Assembly: GCA_964391725.1 (NCBI GenBank)
Contig: CAYMNB010000005.1
Span: 1-64,000, forward strand
Length of the DNA stretch: 64,000 bases
DNA from: SpSt-1165 sp964391725
GTDB taxonomy: Bacteria; Chloroflexota; Anaerolineae; Anaerolineales; Anaerolineaceae
Reading direction: 5' to 3'
Each line of letters begins with the position of its first letter. Position 1 is the first letter of the stretch. A model generated the notes under the pieces. It searched no databases. It saw only the letters and a program-made list of their open reading frames with translations, and was not told where the DNA came from. Positions 41,524 through 49,780 of this stretch are shown here, in pieces. Both the position numbers and the translations under genes were made by a program.

Positions 41524-43635
41524 TTAGCCTTCACTCTCAACAAGCACACTGACACGCTGCGCAGGTGAGTTCACAATAACCAACCCATCATTGACCGGAT
41601 ACACATTTCCACCAACACAATCAACCATGTTGGACGCACGTAAGAAGCCGGGAGCAAATCGCAACTCGACAGTATCGGCTTCTTTCGGATAAAAAACAAA
41701 TACCATCTTTTTCCCCTGGCTTTCTCCGCTTTTGATATACACAAAAGAATCAGACTTCACTGTTTCACCCGTTGCCCAGACCTCCGCCCCACAACCATTG
41801 GCTTCACATATCGCCGCAATGAAATCCTCAAAACCGGCGTACCAATCCTGGAAATAGGCTTCTCCCAGGTAACTGCCAACCAGAATAACCTTACCTGCTT
41901 TCACCCGCACCCGTGAAATGATCGCGCCTTCGCTATGGGTGCAAAGCACTTCACCACGGGTATTTTCCCAGGGGGTCAGCCATTGCGTGAGATGCAGCGG
42001 GAATTTTTGTCCACCATAACTGACTTCAACATGCTGCTCGATTAGGTTCCGCCTGCCGATCTCTTTCATGCCTGTTAATTTGGCAGTGAATCGCTGCTCC
42101 GGATAGCGGTAAATCCCTATCGGGTCAAAAGCGCCGCATTCTGATTCACACACCAGGGTTCCACCACCTTCAATGAACGCAGATAGCGCAGCCTCAATCC
42201 TGGGGGTAGCCACCAGCATGCGCGGCAGGAACAGAACCTTGATCTCGCTTAATTCTGCCAGATGTTCTTCTTCAATTACCCGATAGGGAATGGATTTGCG
42301 CACCAACGCCCGGCAATAACCCAACAGAGATTGCTTGGCTTTGTCAGCGGTTTCTTCCTGTGACCAGTGCAGGTAGTAGCTTTGCGGGCTGAACAGCACT
42401 CCCACCTTGCCTTCATTCATCTGGTAATCAGCCAGCAGATCACTATGTTCTTTGATAGCTGCATGCGTTTGGCGCATGGCATCCAGCCGTTCCTGCGCCA
42501 ATCCGTCATCACCCGCCAACCCGAATCCGCCCGATTCCCGTCCGAAGATCTCGTTGCGCCAGCACCAGAACAGGATCGTATCCGCGCCGGAAGCAATACC
42601 GTTCCAGATCCAGCGTTGCTGTGAGGCAGCATCCACCGGGTCATACAGGTTGAAGCCTGTCGCTGAGCGCCCGCCCTGTACCTCACTCAACCACAGATGT
42701 TTGCCAGCGGAGGCTGCGGCTGAGCGCACCATATCAATGCGATTGCCAAAGGCTGCATCGTCAATTCCTTCCCAGATGGGAAAACTGGAGGTGCCCACAC
42801 CATCAATGGCGTCTGCCATGAACCAGTCATTGCCGCGATTAATCGCCTGATTGAAATCCTGCCGGCCACCGCTCAACAATGGCGCCGGCTGCGCGGCGTG
42901 CACAGTAACGATATGATTTGGTACTACCTCTTTGAGGGTACGGTAGCGGTCGATGGCGTGCTGGTCAGAGCGCCAGGTTAAAAAGTGCTGAAATTCCATC
43001 ATCTCTGTGTAAGGACGGTCGGGTTGTTTCCCCGGCAGCACGTCGTCCCAGCTGATATAACGCCGCTGCCACGCCTGATTCAATCCATCCAGCCCGCCGT
43101 ATTTCTCGGAAAGCCAGTTTCTGAAGCGTGCGACGGTGTGTTCGCAATAACACACATAGCCATCCGCCTGCACATTCCAACGCAGTTCATTCCAGGCATC
43201 CCAGCCATGCACATTCGGGGCATTTTTGTAATGCTCTGCCGTGGTGCGCAGAAAATTTGCCATGCGCTCCCACACTTGCGGATGATCAAAACATCCGCCC
43301 GGAGTCAATCCATTGTGCACTTCACGGCGGTTGGAGGAGATGACTTTATGCCCCATGTGATCCACTAACTCACTGCCCGGGATCAATCGATGAATCCAGT
43401 AAGGATGAATGGCAGCGATTGTACTCAGCACGACTTTCAATCCATGTTTGTCTGCCAAGGCGACCAGTTCATCAAAGTCGTCATAGTTAAAAACGTCCGG
43501 TGTTGATTCAATCCACCCCCACACCAGCCACAATTGCACCGAATCAAGCCCGCTGTCTTTCATTTTTTTGAGGTCATCTTCCCAATATTTTTGGTAAGGG
43601 AACGGCGGACGGTAATACTGCACTCCCAGGTTCAT
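41524..43635 (-). CDS. Beta-galactosidase family protein (GH42)
   Basis: The 703-residue enzyme has the GH42 barrel (LGVQYYRPPFPYQKYWEDDLKKMKDSGLDSV, WLVWGWIES), the acid/base Glu150 in WNELRWN and the nucleophile Glu318 in WLSEVQGG, then a trimerisation domain (VLFLPRMLVATPRIEAAL) and a small beta domain. GH42 enzymes cleave terminal beta-galactosides, sometimes arabinosides. No signal peptide is visible, so it acts on imported oligosaccharides. The ATG at 43635 has GGAG upstream; 7 more in-frame residues are possible but lack a site. It overlaps the next gene region by one base (TAATG) and follows a DapA-family gene. Confidence 0.9.
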   Translation of the reverse strand: MNLGVQYYRPPFPYQKYWEDDLKKMKDSGLDSVQLWLVWGWIESTPDVFNYDDFDELVALADKHGLKVVLSTIAAIHPYWIHRLIPGSELVDHMGHKVISSNRREVHNGLTPGGCFDHPQVWERMANFLRTTAEHYKNAPNVHGWDAWNELRWNVQADGYVCYCEHTVARFRNWLSEKYGGLDGLNQAWQRRYISWDDVLPGKQPDRPYTEMMEFQHFLTWRSDQHAIDRYRTLKEVVPNHIVTVHAAQPAPLLSGGRQDFNQAINRGNDWFMADAIDGVGTSSFPIWEGIDDAAFGNRIDMVRSAAASAGKHLWLSEVQGGRSATGFNLYDPVDAASQQRWIWNGIASGADTILFWCWRNEIFGRESGGFGLAGDDGLAQERLDAMRQTHAAIKEHSDLLADYQMNEGKVGVLFSPQSYYLHWSQEETADKAKQSLLGYCRALVRKSIPYRVIEEEHLAELSEIKVLFLPRMLVATPRIEAALSAFIEGGGTLVCESECGAFDPIGIYRYPEQRFTAKLTGMKEIGRRNLIEQHVEVSYGGQKFPLHLTQWLTPWENTRGEVLCTHSEGAIISRVRVKAGKVILVGSYLGEAYFQDWYAGFEDFIAAICEANGCGAEVWATGETVKSDSFVYIKSGESQGKKMVFVFYPKEADTVELRFAPGFLRASNMVDCVGGNVYPVNDGLVIVNSPAQRVSVLVESEG

Positions 43636-43646
43636 CTCTCTCTCCT

Positions 43647-44531
43647 TTATTGCCAATCAAAAAAGCCAATTTCAGTCAACCCGGCTTTCAAGGTTTTTTG
43701 TTCATCAAGGCTCAAAGACCTGTCCGGGAATTTAGCAGGCCCCACAGGCAGATCCAGCCATTGTAATACCTGTTTTATTGCCGGGACAAATGGATAGTCG
43801 AATACATGCCGCAGCATACGGTTGATACGCTGTTGATACAGGCTGGCGGCCGGCAGATCGTTTTTCTGGTAGGTATCATATAGAGCCGTATACACCTTCG
43901 GCATGATATTGGCTGGCGCAGAGATCACCCCCGGCACCCCGTTCAACAAAGCCGCCAAAATTGCCTGATCCTGCCCGACAAAAGCGTTGGGTTTGGCAGG
44001 ATGCTGGCTATAGTTGAACAGCTGCAGAATATCACCGCTGCTGTCTTTGATGCCGACCAGATTCTCAATCGTCATCAGTCGTTCAAATAGCCGGGCCGAG
44101 ATGCGATAATGGGAATAGGCCGGCAGATGGTAGATCATCACCGGCAGGCTGGATTCGGCGCACATCCGCTGATAAAACTGGTAAACAGCTTCTTCATCCA
44201 GCGGTGAGTAATAACCCGGCGGCAGCAGCGCCACTGCGTCAGCACCCAATTCGGCAGCCTGACGCATTAAAACCACCGATTCTTCAGAATGAAAAGCACT
44301 GCAATGCACGATAATTCCGGTTGGCGTCTTCTTCACCTTCATGACGGTTTCCAACAACGCCAGGCGCTCTTCCAGCGTGAATAGTATGCCTTCGCCGCCG
44401 GTTCCCCCCACGAACAGGCCGTGCACACCAGCCTTCTCCTGAAATTGCACCAGGGCAGGCAGTCCCGTCAAGTCAATCTTCTGATCATCCGCGACTGGTG
44501 TCGCCATGGCAGTATAGATGCCCGAAAACAT
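43647..44531 (-). CDS. Dihydrodipicolinate synthase family aldolase
   Basis: The 294-residue TIM-barrel protein belongs to the DapA/NanA class I aldolase family. It has GTGGEGILFTLEE, the Tyr-containing MIYHLPAYSHYRIS and the Schiff-base Lys in VGIKDSSGD. Members act on pyruvate with an aldehyde: lysine synthesis (DapA), N-acetylneuraminate lyase, 2-keto-3-deoxy-sugar aldolases. Because it sits directly before GH42 and a second glycosidase in the same operon, a sugar-acid aldolase role (sialate- or KDG-like) is more likely than lysine synthesis. The ATG at 44531 fits the family start; 18 upstream residues overlap the tpiA terminator and are not credible. Confidence 0.87.
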   Translation of the reverse strand: MFSGIYTAMATPVADDQKIDLTGLPALVQFQEKAGVHGLFVGGTGGEGILFTLEERLALLETVMKVKKTPTGIIVHCSAFHSEESVVLMRQAAELGADAVALLPPGYYSPLDEEAVYQFYQRMCAESSLPVMIYHLPAYSHYRISARLFERLMTIENLVGIKDSSGDILQLFNYSQHPAKPNAFVGQDQAILAALLNGVPGVISAPANIMPKVYTALYDTYQKNDLPAASLYQQRINRMLRHVFDYPFVPAIKQVLQWLDLPVGPAKFPDRSLSLDEQKTLKAGLTEIGFFDWQ

Positions 44532-44570
44532 ACGCCTTTTCCCTTTCTCTGAACATGTTTTGGTATGAAA

Positions 44571-44600
44571 AAACGATACCATCAAATGATGGTATCGTTT
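44571..44600 (-). terminator. Terminator of tpiA
   Basis: The stem AAACGATACCATC (44571-44583) with its complement (44588-44600) and a 4-nt loop is followed on the minus strand by a T run. It lies 18 nt after the tpiA stop and separates it from the aldolase-glycosidase operon. Confidence 0.85.
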
Positions 44601-44617
44601 TGATTGTCATGACAACC

Positions 44618-45385
44618 TCATGCCTTGCATTGGGCTGCCACCCGCACGATCTCAACGAAATCGGGTTTCAGGCTGGCACCGCCCACCAGAGCCCCATCAA
44701 TGTCAGGCATCGAGAAAAATTCTTCTGCGTTGGCCGGGCTGACCGACCCGCCATATTGGATGCGCAGCGCTTCCGCGGTTTCCTCTCCGAACAATTCGGC
44801 CACCGGGGTTCTCACATAATCGTGGATCACCTGGTTCGCCAATTCACCGCTGGCTGCCAGACCCGTGCCGATCGCCCAGATCGGTTCATAGGCGATGACC
44901 ATGCCGGCAACCTGCTCGGCTGTCAAATCCGCCAAATCTGCCTTCACTTGCGCGGTGACGATGTCTTTGGTTTTACCTGCCTGGTTCTCTTCATAGGTCT
45001 CACCCACACACAAAATCGGGATCAAACCGACCGCGAAGGCTGCCTTGATTTTCTTATTGACCATCTCATCGGTCTCATGAAAATAAGCGCGCCGCTCTGA
45101 ATGGCCCAAAATCACATACTGGCAGAATTCTTTCACCATCTCGGGAGAAACCTCACCGGTATAAGCACCTTTTGGCTCAAAGTAGAGATTCTGGGCACCG
45201 ACAAACAGGTTTGTGCCCTCACAGAGACCTGCCACAACCGGCAGAGAAGGAAACACCGGACAAACCACGGCTTCCACGCCTTCAATTTGGTCGATACCTG
45301 CTTCCAGCATAGTGCGGGTAAATTCCGCAGCCTCACTTGCTTTTTTATTCATCTTCCAGTTTCCAGCAACGATCGGGGTGCGCAT
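44618..45385 (-). CDS. tpiA: Triosephosphate isomerase
   Basis: The 255-residue glycolytic enzyme interconverts dihydroxyacetone phosphate and glyceraldehyde 3-phosphate. Catalytic residues are all present: Lys11 (AGNWKMN), His95 (VILGHSERR) and Glu167 (AYEPIWAIGTG), with the phosphate loop IQYGGSVSPAN near the end. Length is normal. It stands alone, outside the usual gap-pgk-tpi cluster, with its own terminator. Confidence 0.97.
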   Translation of the reverse strand: MRTPIVAGNWKMNKKASEAAEFTRTMLEAGIDQIEGVEAVVCPVFPSLPVVAGLCEGTNLFVGAQNLYFEPKGAYTGEVSPEMVKEFCQYVILGHSERRAYFHETDEMVNKKIKAAFAVGLIPILCVGETYEENQAGKTKDIVTAQVKADLADLTAEQVAGMVIAYEPIWAIGTGLAASGELANQVIHDYVRTPVAELFGEETAEALRIQYGGSVSPANAEEFFSMPDIDGALVGGASLKPDFVEIVRVAAQCKA

Positions 45386-45494
45386 ATATTAATACTCCTT
45401 GGCTTTTTTTATCAATATCAGTATCATTTTACCACCTGCCCTTCAGCACAACATTCTTTTTCATCCTCTGAGGACAACCTTCCTGAACAAAGGG

Positions 45495-45500
45495 TATAAT
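45495..45500 (+). promoter_or_regulatory. Candidate -10 box of the mutase subunit/meaB operon
   Basis: A perfect TATAAT lies 45 nt before the mutase subunit start; AGGACA 18 nt upstream (45471-45476) is a fair -35. Confidence 0.45.
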
Positions 45501-45544
45501 TGACAGAAACAGACACCAACCACCTAAGAGAAGATCGGATATCT

Positions 45545-45946
45545 ATGGAAAAGAAGATACGCGTACTCATTGCCAAACCCGGATTGGATGGTCATGACCG
45601 CGGCGCTAAAGTCATCGCCCGTGCCTTACGAGATGCCGGCATGGAGGTGATCTACACCGGCTTGCGCCAGACCGCGGAAATGATCGCAGAAGCCGCTCTG
45701 CAAGAAGATGTTGATGTGGTGGGCCTTTCCATTCTTTCAGGCGCGCACATGACCCTGGTGCCTAAGGTGCTGGACCTGCTGAACGCCAACGGGCAGGACA
45801 ATGTGCTGGTACTGGTGGGCGGTATTATCCCCGAGGCCGATATCCCCTTGCTCAAAGAAAAAGGGGTTTTCGAAGTTTTCGGACCTGGCGCGTTCACCAC
45901 AGAAGTGGTCAACACCATCCAACAAGCCCTTGCCCAACCAGCCTGA
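45545..45946 (+). CDS. Methylmalonyl-CoA mutase-type B12-binding subunit
   Basis: The 133-residue protein is a stand-alone cobalamin-binding domain with the DxHxxG motif (Asp15, His17 and Gly20 in GLDGHDRGAKV), where His17 is the lower cobalt ligand, then the VDVVGLSILSGAHMTL and VLVGGIIPEAD segments that cradle the nucleotide tail. It corresponds to the small subunit of split methylmalonyl-CoA (or ethylmalonyl- or isobutyryl-CoA) mutases, which rearrange acyl-CoA carbon skeletons. I chose the ATG at 45545, which begins the domain. The meaB chaperone gene follows 5 nt on. The large catalytic subunit is not in this window. Confidence 0.92.
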   Translation: MEKKIRVLIAKPGLDGHDRGAKVIARALRDAGMEVIYTGLRQTAEMIAEAALQEDVDVVGLSILSGAHMTLVPKVLDLLNANGQDNVLVLVGGIIPEADIPLLKEKGVFEVFGPGAFTTEVVNTIQQALAQPA

Positions 45947-45951
45947 GAGAC

Positions 45952-46971
45952 ATGCAGCCCCAAGAACTGATTTACAAAGCCCTTGCGGGTGACCGGCTGG
46001 CGCTTACCCGCCTCCTGAGTCTGTTTGAGAACCAGACAGACGATCTTGCCGAGATCATGGAACAGATTCATCCCCACACCGGTAAAGCGCATCGTATTGG
46101 TATCACCGGAGCGCCCGGTACCGGCAAATCAACCCTCACCACCTGCCTGACCTCGGCATTTCGCAAACAGGATAAGACCGTGGCGATCCTCGCCATCGAC
46201 CCCAGCAGCCCGTTTTCCGGCGGCGCGTTACTCGGTGATCGTATCCGCATGCGCGAACTGGCTGGAGACAGCGGGGTTTTCATCCGCTCAATGGCAACCC
46301 GCGGTCACACTGGCGGTATTGCCAGCGCTGCTTACCAGGCAATTGCCCTGTTTGATGCGGTAGGATTTGATATCGTATTGATCGAAACAGTCGGCGCCGG
46401 CCAGGCAGAGGTGGAAATCGCCAGCATGGCCCACACCACCATCGTGGTAGAGGCGCCGGGGTTGGGCGACGAAATCCAGGCCAACAAAGCCGGCATTCTT
46501 GAGATCGCCGACATCTTTGTCATCAACAAAGCCGACCTGCCAGGTGCAATCCAGACAGAAAACGCCTTGCGATCTGTGTTTGATGTAAATCACAACACCG
46601 TCCACAAACATCTTCGCGACATTGATATCAGCGAACCAAAAGATGAATCTTCTTCCCATAAGGTCCAATGGCATTGCCAGATCCTGAAGACAGTTGCACG
46701 CACATGTGAAGGAATCGACGATCTGGTGACTGCTATTCATGAACACGCCAGTCACTTGATCGAGACCGATCAATGGTACGCCAAAATGGCACTGCAGTTC
46801 GAATACCAGTTTGAATCACACCTCAGCAAAGCTTTATTCGCAAGTTGGAAAGCTTCACTGACACCTGAAGATCTTGACAACCTCCATAAACAGCTACACT
46901 GCCGAATGCATGCCCCAGAGTTTCTGGCGAAAAAAGTGTTGAACGGAGTGTCAATTTCTCAGAAAAAATAA
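45952..46971 (+). CDS. meaB: Methylmalonyl-CoA mutase-associated GTPase MeaB
   Basis: The 339-residue P-loop GTPase of the MeaB/ArgK family has a short N-terminal helical arm, the Walker A loop GAPGTGKS (residues 53-60), the Mg-binding SPFSGGALLGDRIRM, VETVGAGQAEVEIA, the base motif NKAD and a C-terminal helical dimerisation arm. MeaB protects B12-dependent mutases by gating cofactor loading and expelling damaged cobalamin. It follows the mutase B12 subunit by 5 nt, the usual pairing. Older annotation as arginine kinase is wrong for this family. Confidence 0.95.
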   Translation: MQPQELIYKALAGDRLALTRLLSLFENQTDDLAEIMEQIHPHTGKAHRIGITGAPGTGKSTLTTCLTSAFRKQDKTVAILAIDPSSPFSGGALLGDRIRMRELAGDSGVFIRSMATRGHTGGIASAAYQAIALFDAVGFDIVLIETVGAGQAEVEIASMAHTTIVVEAPGLGDEIQANKAGILEIADIFVINKADLPGAIQTENALRSVFDVNHNTVHKHLRDIDISEPKDESSSHKVQWHCQILKTVARTCEGIDDLVTAIHEHASHLIETDQWYAKMALQFEYQFESHLSKALFASWKASLTPEDLDNLHKQLHCRMHAPEFLAKKVLNGVSISQKK

Positions 46972-47064
46972 GCTATACTTAGCCGCAATATCTGCACCGC
47001 TCCACCCCCATCCTAATTAGTGATTGATTACCAACTCCCAATAAATACAGGAGGAATGATCCCT

Positions 47065-48255
47065 ATGCAAGGTAAAAGCAAGCTGTTTCAATACTCCATG
47101 TTCGCCCTGTTGTATTTCTCACAAGGCACCATTCTCAGTTACTTCACCGCTCTAAATGCCCTGTATTTGCTTGAAAATGGCCTGGAAATGGCAAATATTG
47201 GCATTTTGGGTACCATTGCCATGATTCCATTTATTTTGAAGATTTTCCTTGGTTATTTGAGCGACAAAGTCAACCTGTTCGGGAAAGGCCACCGCAAACC
47301 CTACATCCTCATCGGGCTTGCTATCCAATTCATCTGTTTAATCATTGTGCCCTTTATCAACCCATCTACCAACTTCACCGGTTTTGTCATCGCTGCATTC
47401 ATGGTGCAATTCGGTATGGCACTGTATGATACCTGCACCGATGGCCTCGCATTGGACGTGATCCCGAAAGATGAACAGGGTACGATTCAAGCCTTCATGG
47501 TCGGCGGACGTGCAGTCGGTCTGATTGCCACGGCTACTGTGGTAGGCGTGCTGGCAGACCTCGTTTCCTGGTACGCAGTTTTCTTCGCCCTGGCTTTCTT
47601 CACCCTGTTCCCCCTGCCGTTTGTCCTGCAAGTCAAAGACGGCGCCCGTACCGGTGAACAACGCTTTGACCTGGGGGCTTTCCGCACCCTGGGACGCCGC
47701 AACGTGATCGCCATTGCTGCCATCGGTTTCATCATTTTCTTCATCATCGTTGGCATCAACCAGATCATCAATCCTTACATGGAGAATGAATTCGGTATCA
47801 CTCTATCACAGGCAGGCACCTTGACAACCGTTTGGGGCATTGGCATCCTGGTCGGGTCGATTTTCGGTGGGAAGATTTTTGATGCAATCGGCCAACGACA
47901 GGCAATCTATGTTGGCATAGGCTTGTCGATCATCTCCCTGGTCGGGCTGGCATTCATCCCGACACTCTGGTTGGCCTGGGTGTTTATGTTCATCTTCGGC
48001 TTTTCCTACGGCACCTACCAGACCATCTATTTTGCCCTGGCGATGAATATCACCGAAACCGCCATCGCCGCTTCGATGTTTGCCATTCTTATGTCAATCA
48101 CCAATATCGGCCAGGCAGTCGGTATGGGCGTAACCGGTTTCGCCGTTATGCCTGACGCTCTTGGTTACAGAACTACCTTGCTGGTATTTGCTGCCTGCAA
48201 CTTTTTACTGCTGCCTCTGATGCGTCCGGCTTTTCGGTCATCTCAAAAAGCGTAG
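47065..48255 (+). CDS. Major facilitator superfamily transporter
   Basis: The 396-residue protein has about 12 hydrophobic segments in two halves (for example FALLYFSQGTILSYFTALNAL and VIAIAAIGFIIFFIIVGINQI). The loop between helices 2 and 3, GYLSDKVNLFGKGHRKPYIL, fits the MFS signature G-x-L-(S/A)-D-(R/K). It should exchange a small molecule or drug with protons, but the substrate is not evident. AGGAGG is at proper distance from the ATG at 47065; two earlier in-frame ATGs are too near or lack a site. It is a single gene ended by a bidirectional terminator. Confidence 0.87.
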   Translation: MQGKSKLFQYSMFALLYFSQGTILSYFTALNALYLLENGLEMANIGILGTIAMIPFILKIFLGYLSDKVNLFGKGHRKPYILIGLAIQFICLIIVPFINPSTNFTGFVIAAFMVQFGMALYDTCTDGLALDVIPKDEQGTIQAFMVGGRAVGLIATATVVGVLADLVSWYAVFFALAFFTLFPLPFVLQVKDGARTGEQRFDLGAFRTLGRRNVIAIAAIGFIIFFIIVGINQIINPYMENEFGITLSQAGTLTTVWGIGILVGSIFGGKIFDAIGQRQAIYVGIGLSIISLVGLAFIPTLWLAWVFMFIFGFSYGTYQTIYFALAMNITETAIAASMFAILMSITNIGQAVGMGVTGFAVMPDALGYRTTLLVFAACNFLLLPLMRPAFRSSQKA

Positions 48256-48263
48256 AGGAAAAA

Positions 48264-48284
48264 ACTCCCCAAGTTTTGGGGAGT
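48264..48284. terminator. Bidirectional terminator
   Basis: The stem ACTCCCCAA / TTGGGGAGT (48264-48272 and 48276-48284) with a 3-nt loop is flanked by A and T runs, between the convergent MFS and acyltransferase genes. Confidence 0.8.
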
Positions 48285-48295
48285 CTTCAATTTGA

Positions 48296-49012
48296 TTAGC
48301 GAATTAATTGATTGAACAATATCTTTGATAAGGGCTGCCAGAGGGGCTGTTCTTGCATCAACCGGTCACGGCTTAGCCACGCTTCTTCCTTGACGGTGTC
48401 CATGATGTCATCCATCACCTGCCGCACACGTTCGCGGTCTTCCAGGCTGCCTTCGTAACGTGTGGCTTTGCCAATCGTTACATAGTAAGGCCCGCGCACC
48501 GCCCAGCGGCTGGTAGAGGTAAAGTTCTTGGTCACAGTCTGGGTGGTAGTGGTACCTTCCTTGAACATGTGAATACCGATCGGCACCACCGGCGCACCAC
48601 TCAAGAGGGCAATACGCGCCACGCCCGTGTGCGGTGCAAGAAATTCTCCCATATCAGGGCTCAAATTGCCTTCTGGAAAAATGCACACCGAACGGCCTTC
48701 TTTGAGCTTGTCAACAGCTTTGTTGATAAGATCCTCACCACCGCTATAAAGTTCCGGCACACACAGATGCCCGGCGGCTTTTAAGAGACGTCCGAACAAA
48801 GGCACATCAAATGCCTTTTGTGTGATTAAGATAGTAAGCGGCCTTTTGGTCAACAAAGGGATCAGAAATGGGTCGGTTGTTGTGGGATGGTTCACCGCAA
48901 AAATCACCGGTTCATCAGGAATCGGTTCGGTCCATTTAACTTTTCGATCAAGCAAAACCCCTGCATAAATGGAGAAAAGGATGCGATGTGCCACATGCCA
49001 GGAGCGATTCAT
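48296..49012 (-). CDS. 1-acyl-sn-glycerol-3-phosphate acyltransferase (PlsC-like)
   Basis: The 238-residue acyltransferase has the catalytic HX4D motif (His42 and Asp47 in NHPTTTD), the acceptor-binding FPEGNLSP block and the proline of APVVPIG. It adds a second acyl chain to lysophosphatidic acid in phospholipid synthesis at the inner membrane, although other lysolipid acceptors are possible for this family. Length is normal. It is a single minus-strand gene, divergent from the HD-domain gene. Confidence 0.9.
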   Translation of the reverse strand: MNRSWHVAHRILFSIYAGVLLDRKVKWTEPIPDEPVIFAVNHPTTTDPFLIPLLTKRPLTILITQKAFDVPLFGRLLKAAGHLCVPELYSGGEDLINKAVDKLKEGRSVCIFPEGNLSPDMGEFLAPHTGVARIALLSGAPVVPIGIHMFKEGTTTTQTVTKNFTSTSRWAVRGPYYVTIGKATRYEGSLEDRERVRQVMDDIMDTVKEEAWLSRDRLMQEQPLWQPLSKILFNQLIR

Positions 49013-49075
49013 GAAACCTCCAATAAAACTTGTTTGAAAATTACCTTCATCATAATAAGGTATCGCTTGTTGCCT

Positions 49076-49101
49076 CCATAGTCCCTATAGTCATACTATG
49101 G
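49076..49101. repeat. Inverted repeat in a divergent promoter region
   Basis: CCATAGT (49076-49082) recurs as ACTATGG (49095-49101), 12 nt apart, between the divergent plsC and HD-domain genes. It could be an operator; no regulator is known. Confidence 0.35.
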
Positions 49102-49201
49102 TCATGTTTTCGAGACACTTCCAACAGGAATAGTCATGCTTTTGCCAACATAACCGGGCAAACACCACCATTATTTTTTATTTTTTGATATAAATACATA
49201 T

Positions 49202-49780
49202 ATGGCACTATCAAACCGTTTCCACCAGGCGCTTTCTCTTGCCTACGAATTACATAAAGACCAGTACCGAAAAGGCGACAAAACACCCTATCTATCGCAT
49301 CTGATGGCGGTCTCAGCCCTGGCGCTGCAATATGGAGCAACCGAAGAGGAAGCCATTGCCGCCCTCCTGCACGATGCCGTAGAAGACCAGGGAGGGTTAG
49401 AAACTCTCGCCATCATACGACAGCAATTCGGCGATCATGTGGCTGAGATTGTCCTCGCTTGCAGCGATCGCGAAGGTGAACCAAAACCTCCCTGGCAGGA
49501 ACGGAAAGAGAAATATTTGAACCATCTGACAGAGACAGAGGAATCATCGCTGCTGGTGTCCTGTTGTGACAAACTGCACAATGCCACCGATTGTTTGCGT
49601 ACATACCGAAAAAATGGTGCGGGTTTGTGGCAAATGTTCAATGCAACAGAAGGACAGACCCGCTGGTATTATGGCGAGATCGCCCGTATCATTCAAGAAC
49701 GACGTGATGAATACCCGCGCCTCACAAACCTGATTGATGATGTGGTGCGCACAATTGATGAGCTGCTCGCACTGCCTTAG
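49202..49780 (+). CDS. HD domain-containing phosphohydrolase
   Basis: The 192-residue protein has the HD metal-binding set of the RelA/SpoT hydrolase-like family: HKDQYRKGDKTPYLSHLMAVSAL, the HD pair in LLHDAVEDQ and the later Asp in CCDKLHNATD. Stand-alone HD proteins of this type can hydrolyse (p)ppGpp or nucleotides; no synthetase domain is present. A TATAAA -10-like box ends 8 nt before the ATG and no ribosome site is seen, which hints at a leaderless or nearly leaderless transcript. It is convergent with the lipoprotein gene after it, overlapping by 4 nt tail to tail. Confidence 0.85.
   Translation: MALSNRFHQALSLAYELHKDQYRKGDKTPYLSHLMAVSALALQYGATEEEAIAALLHDAVEDQGGLETLAIIRQQFGDHVAEIVLACSDREGEPKPPWQERKEKYLNHLTETEESSLLVSCCDKLHNATDCLRTYRKNGAGLWQMFNATEGQTRWYYGEIARIIQERRDEYPRLTNLIDDVVRTIDELLALP

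Noticed and set aside
44618..45385. tpiA as part of the aldolase-GH42 operon
   Set aside because: A strong terminator hairpin with a T run (44571-44600) lies between tpiA and the aldolase gene.
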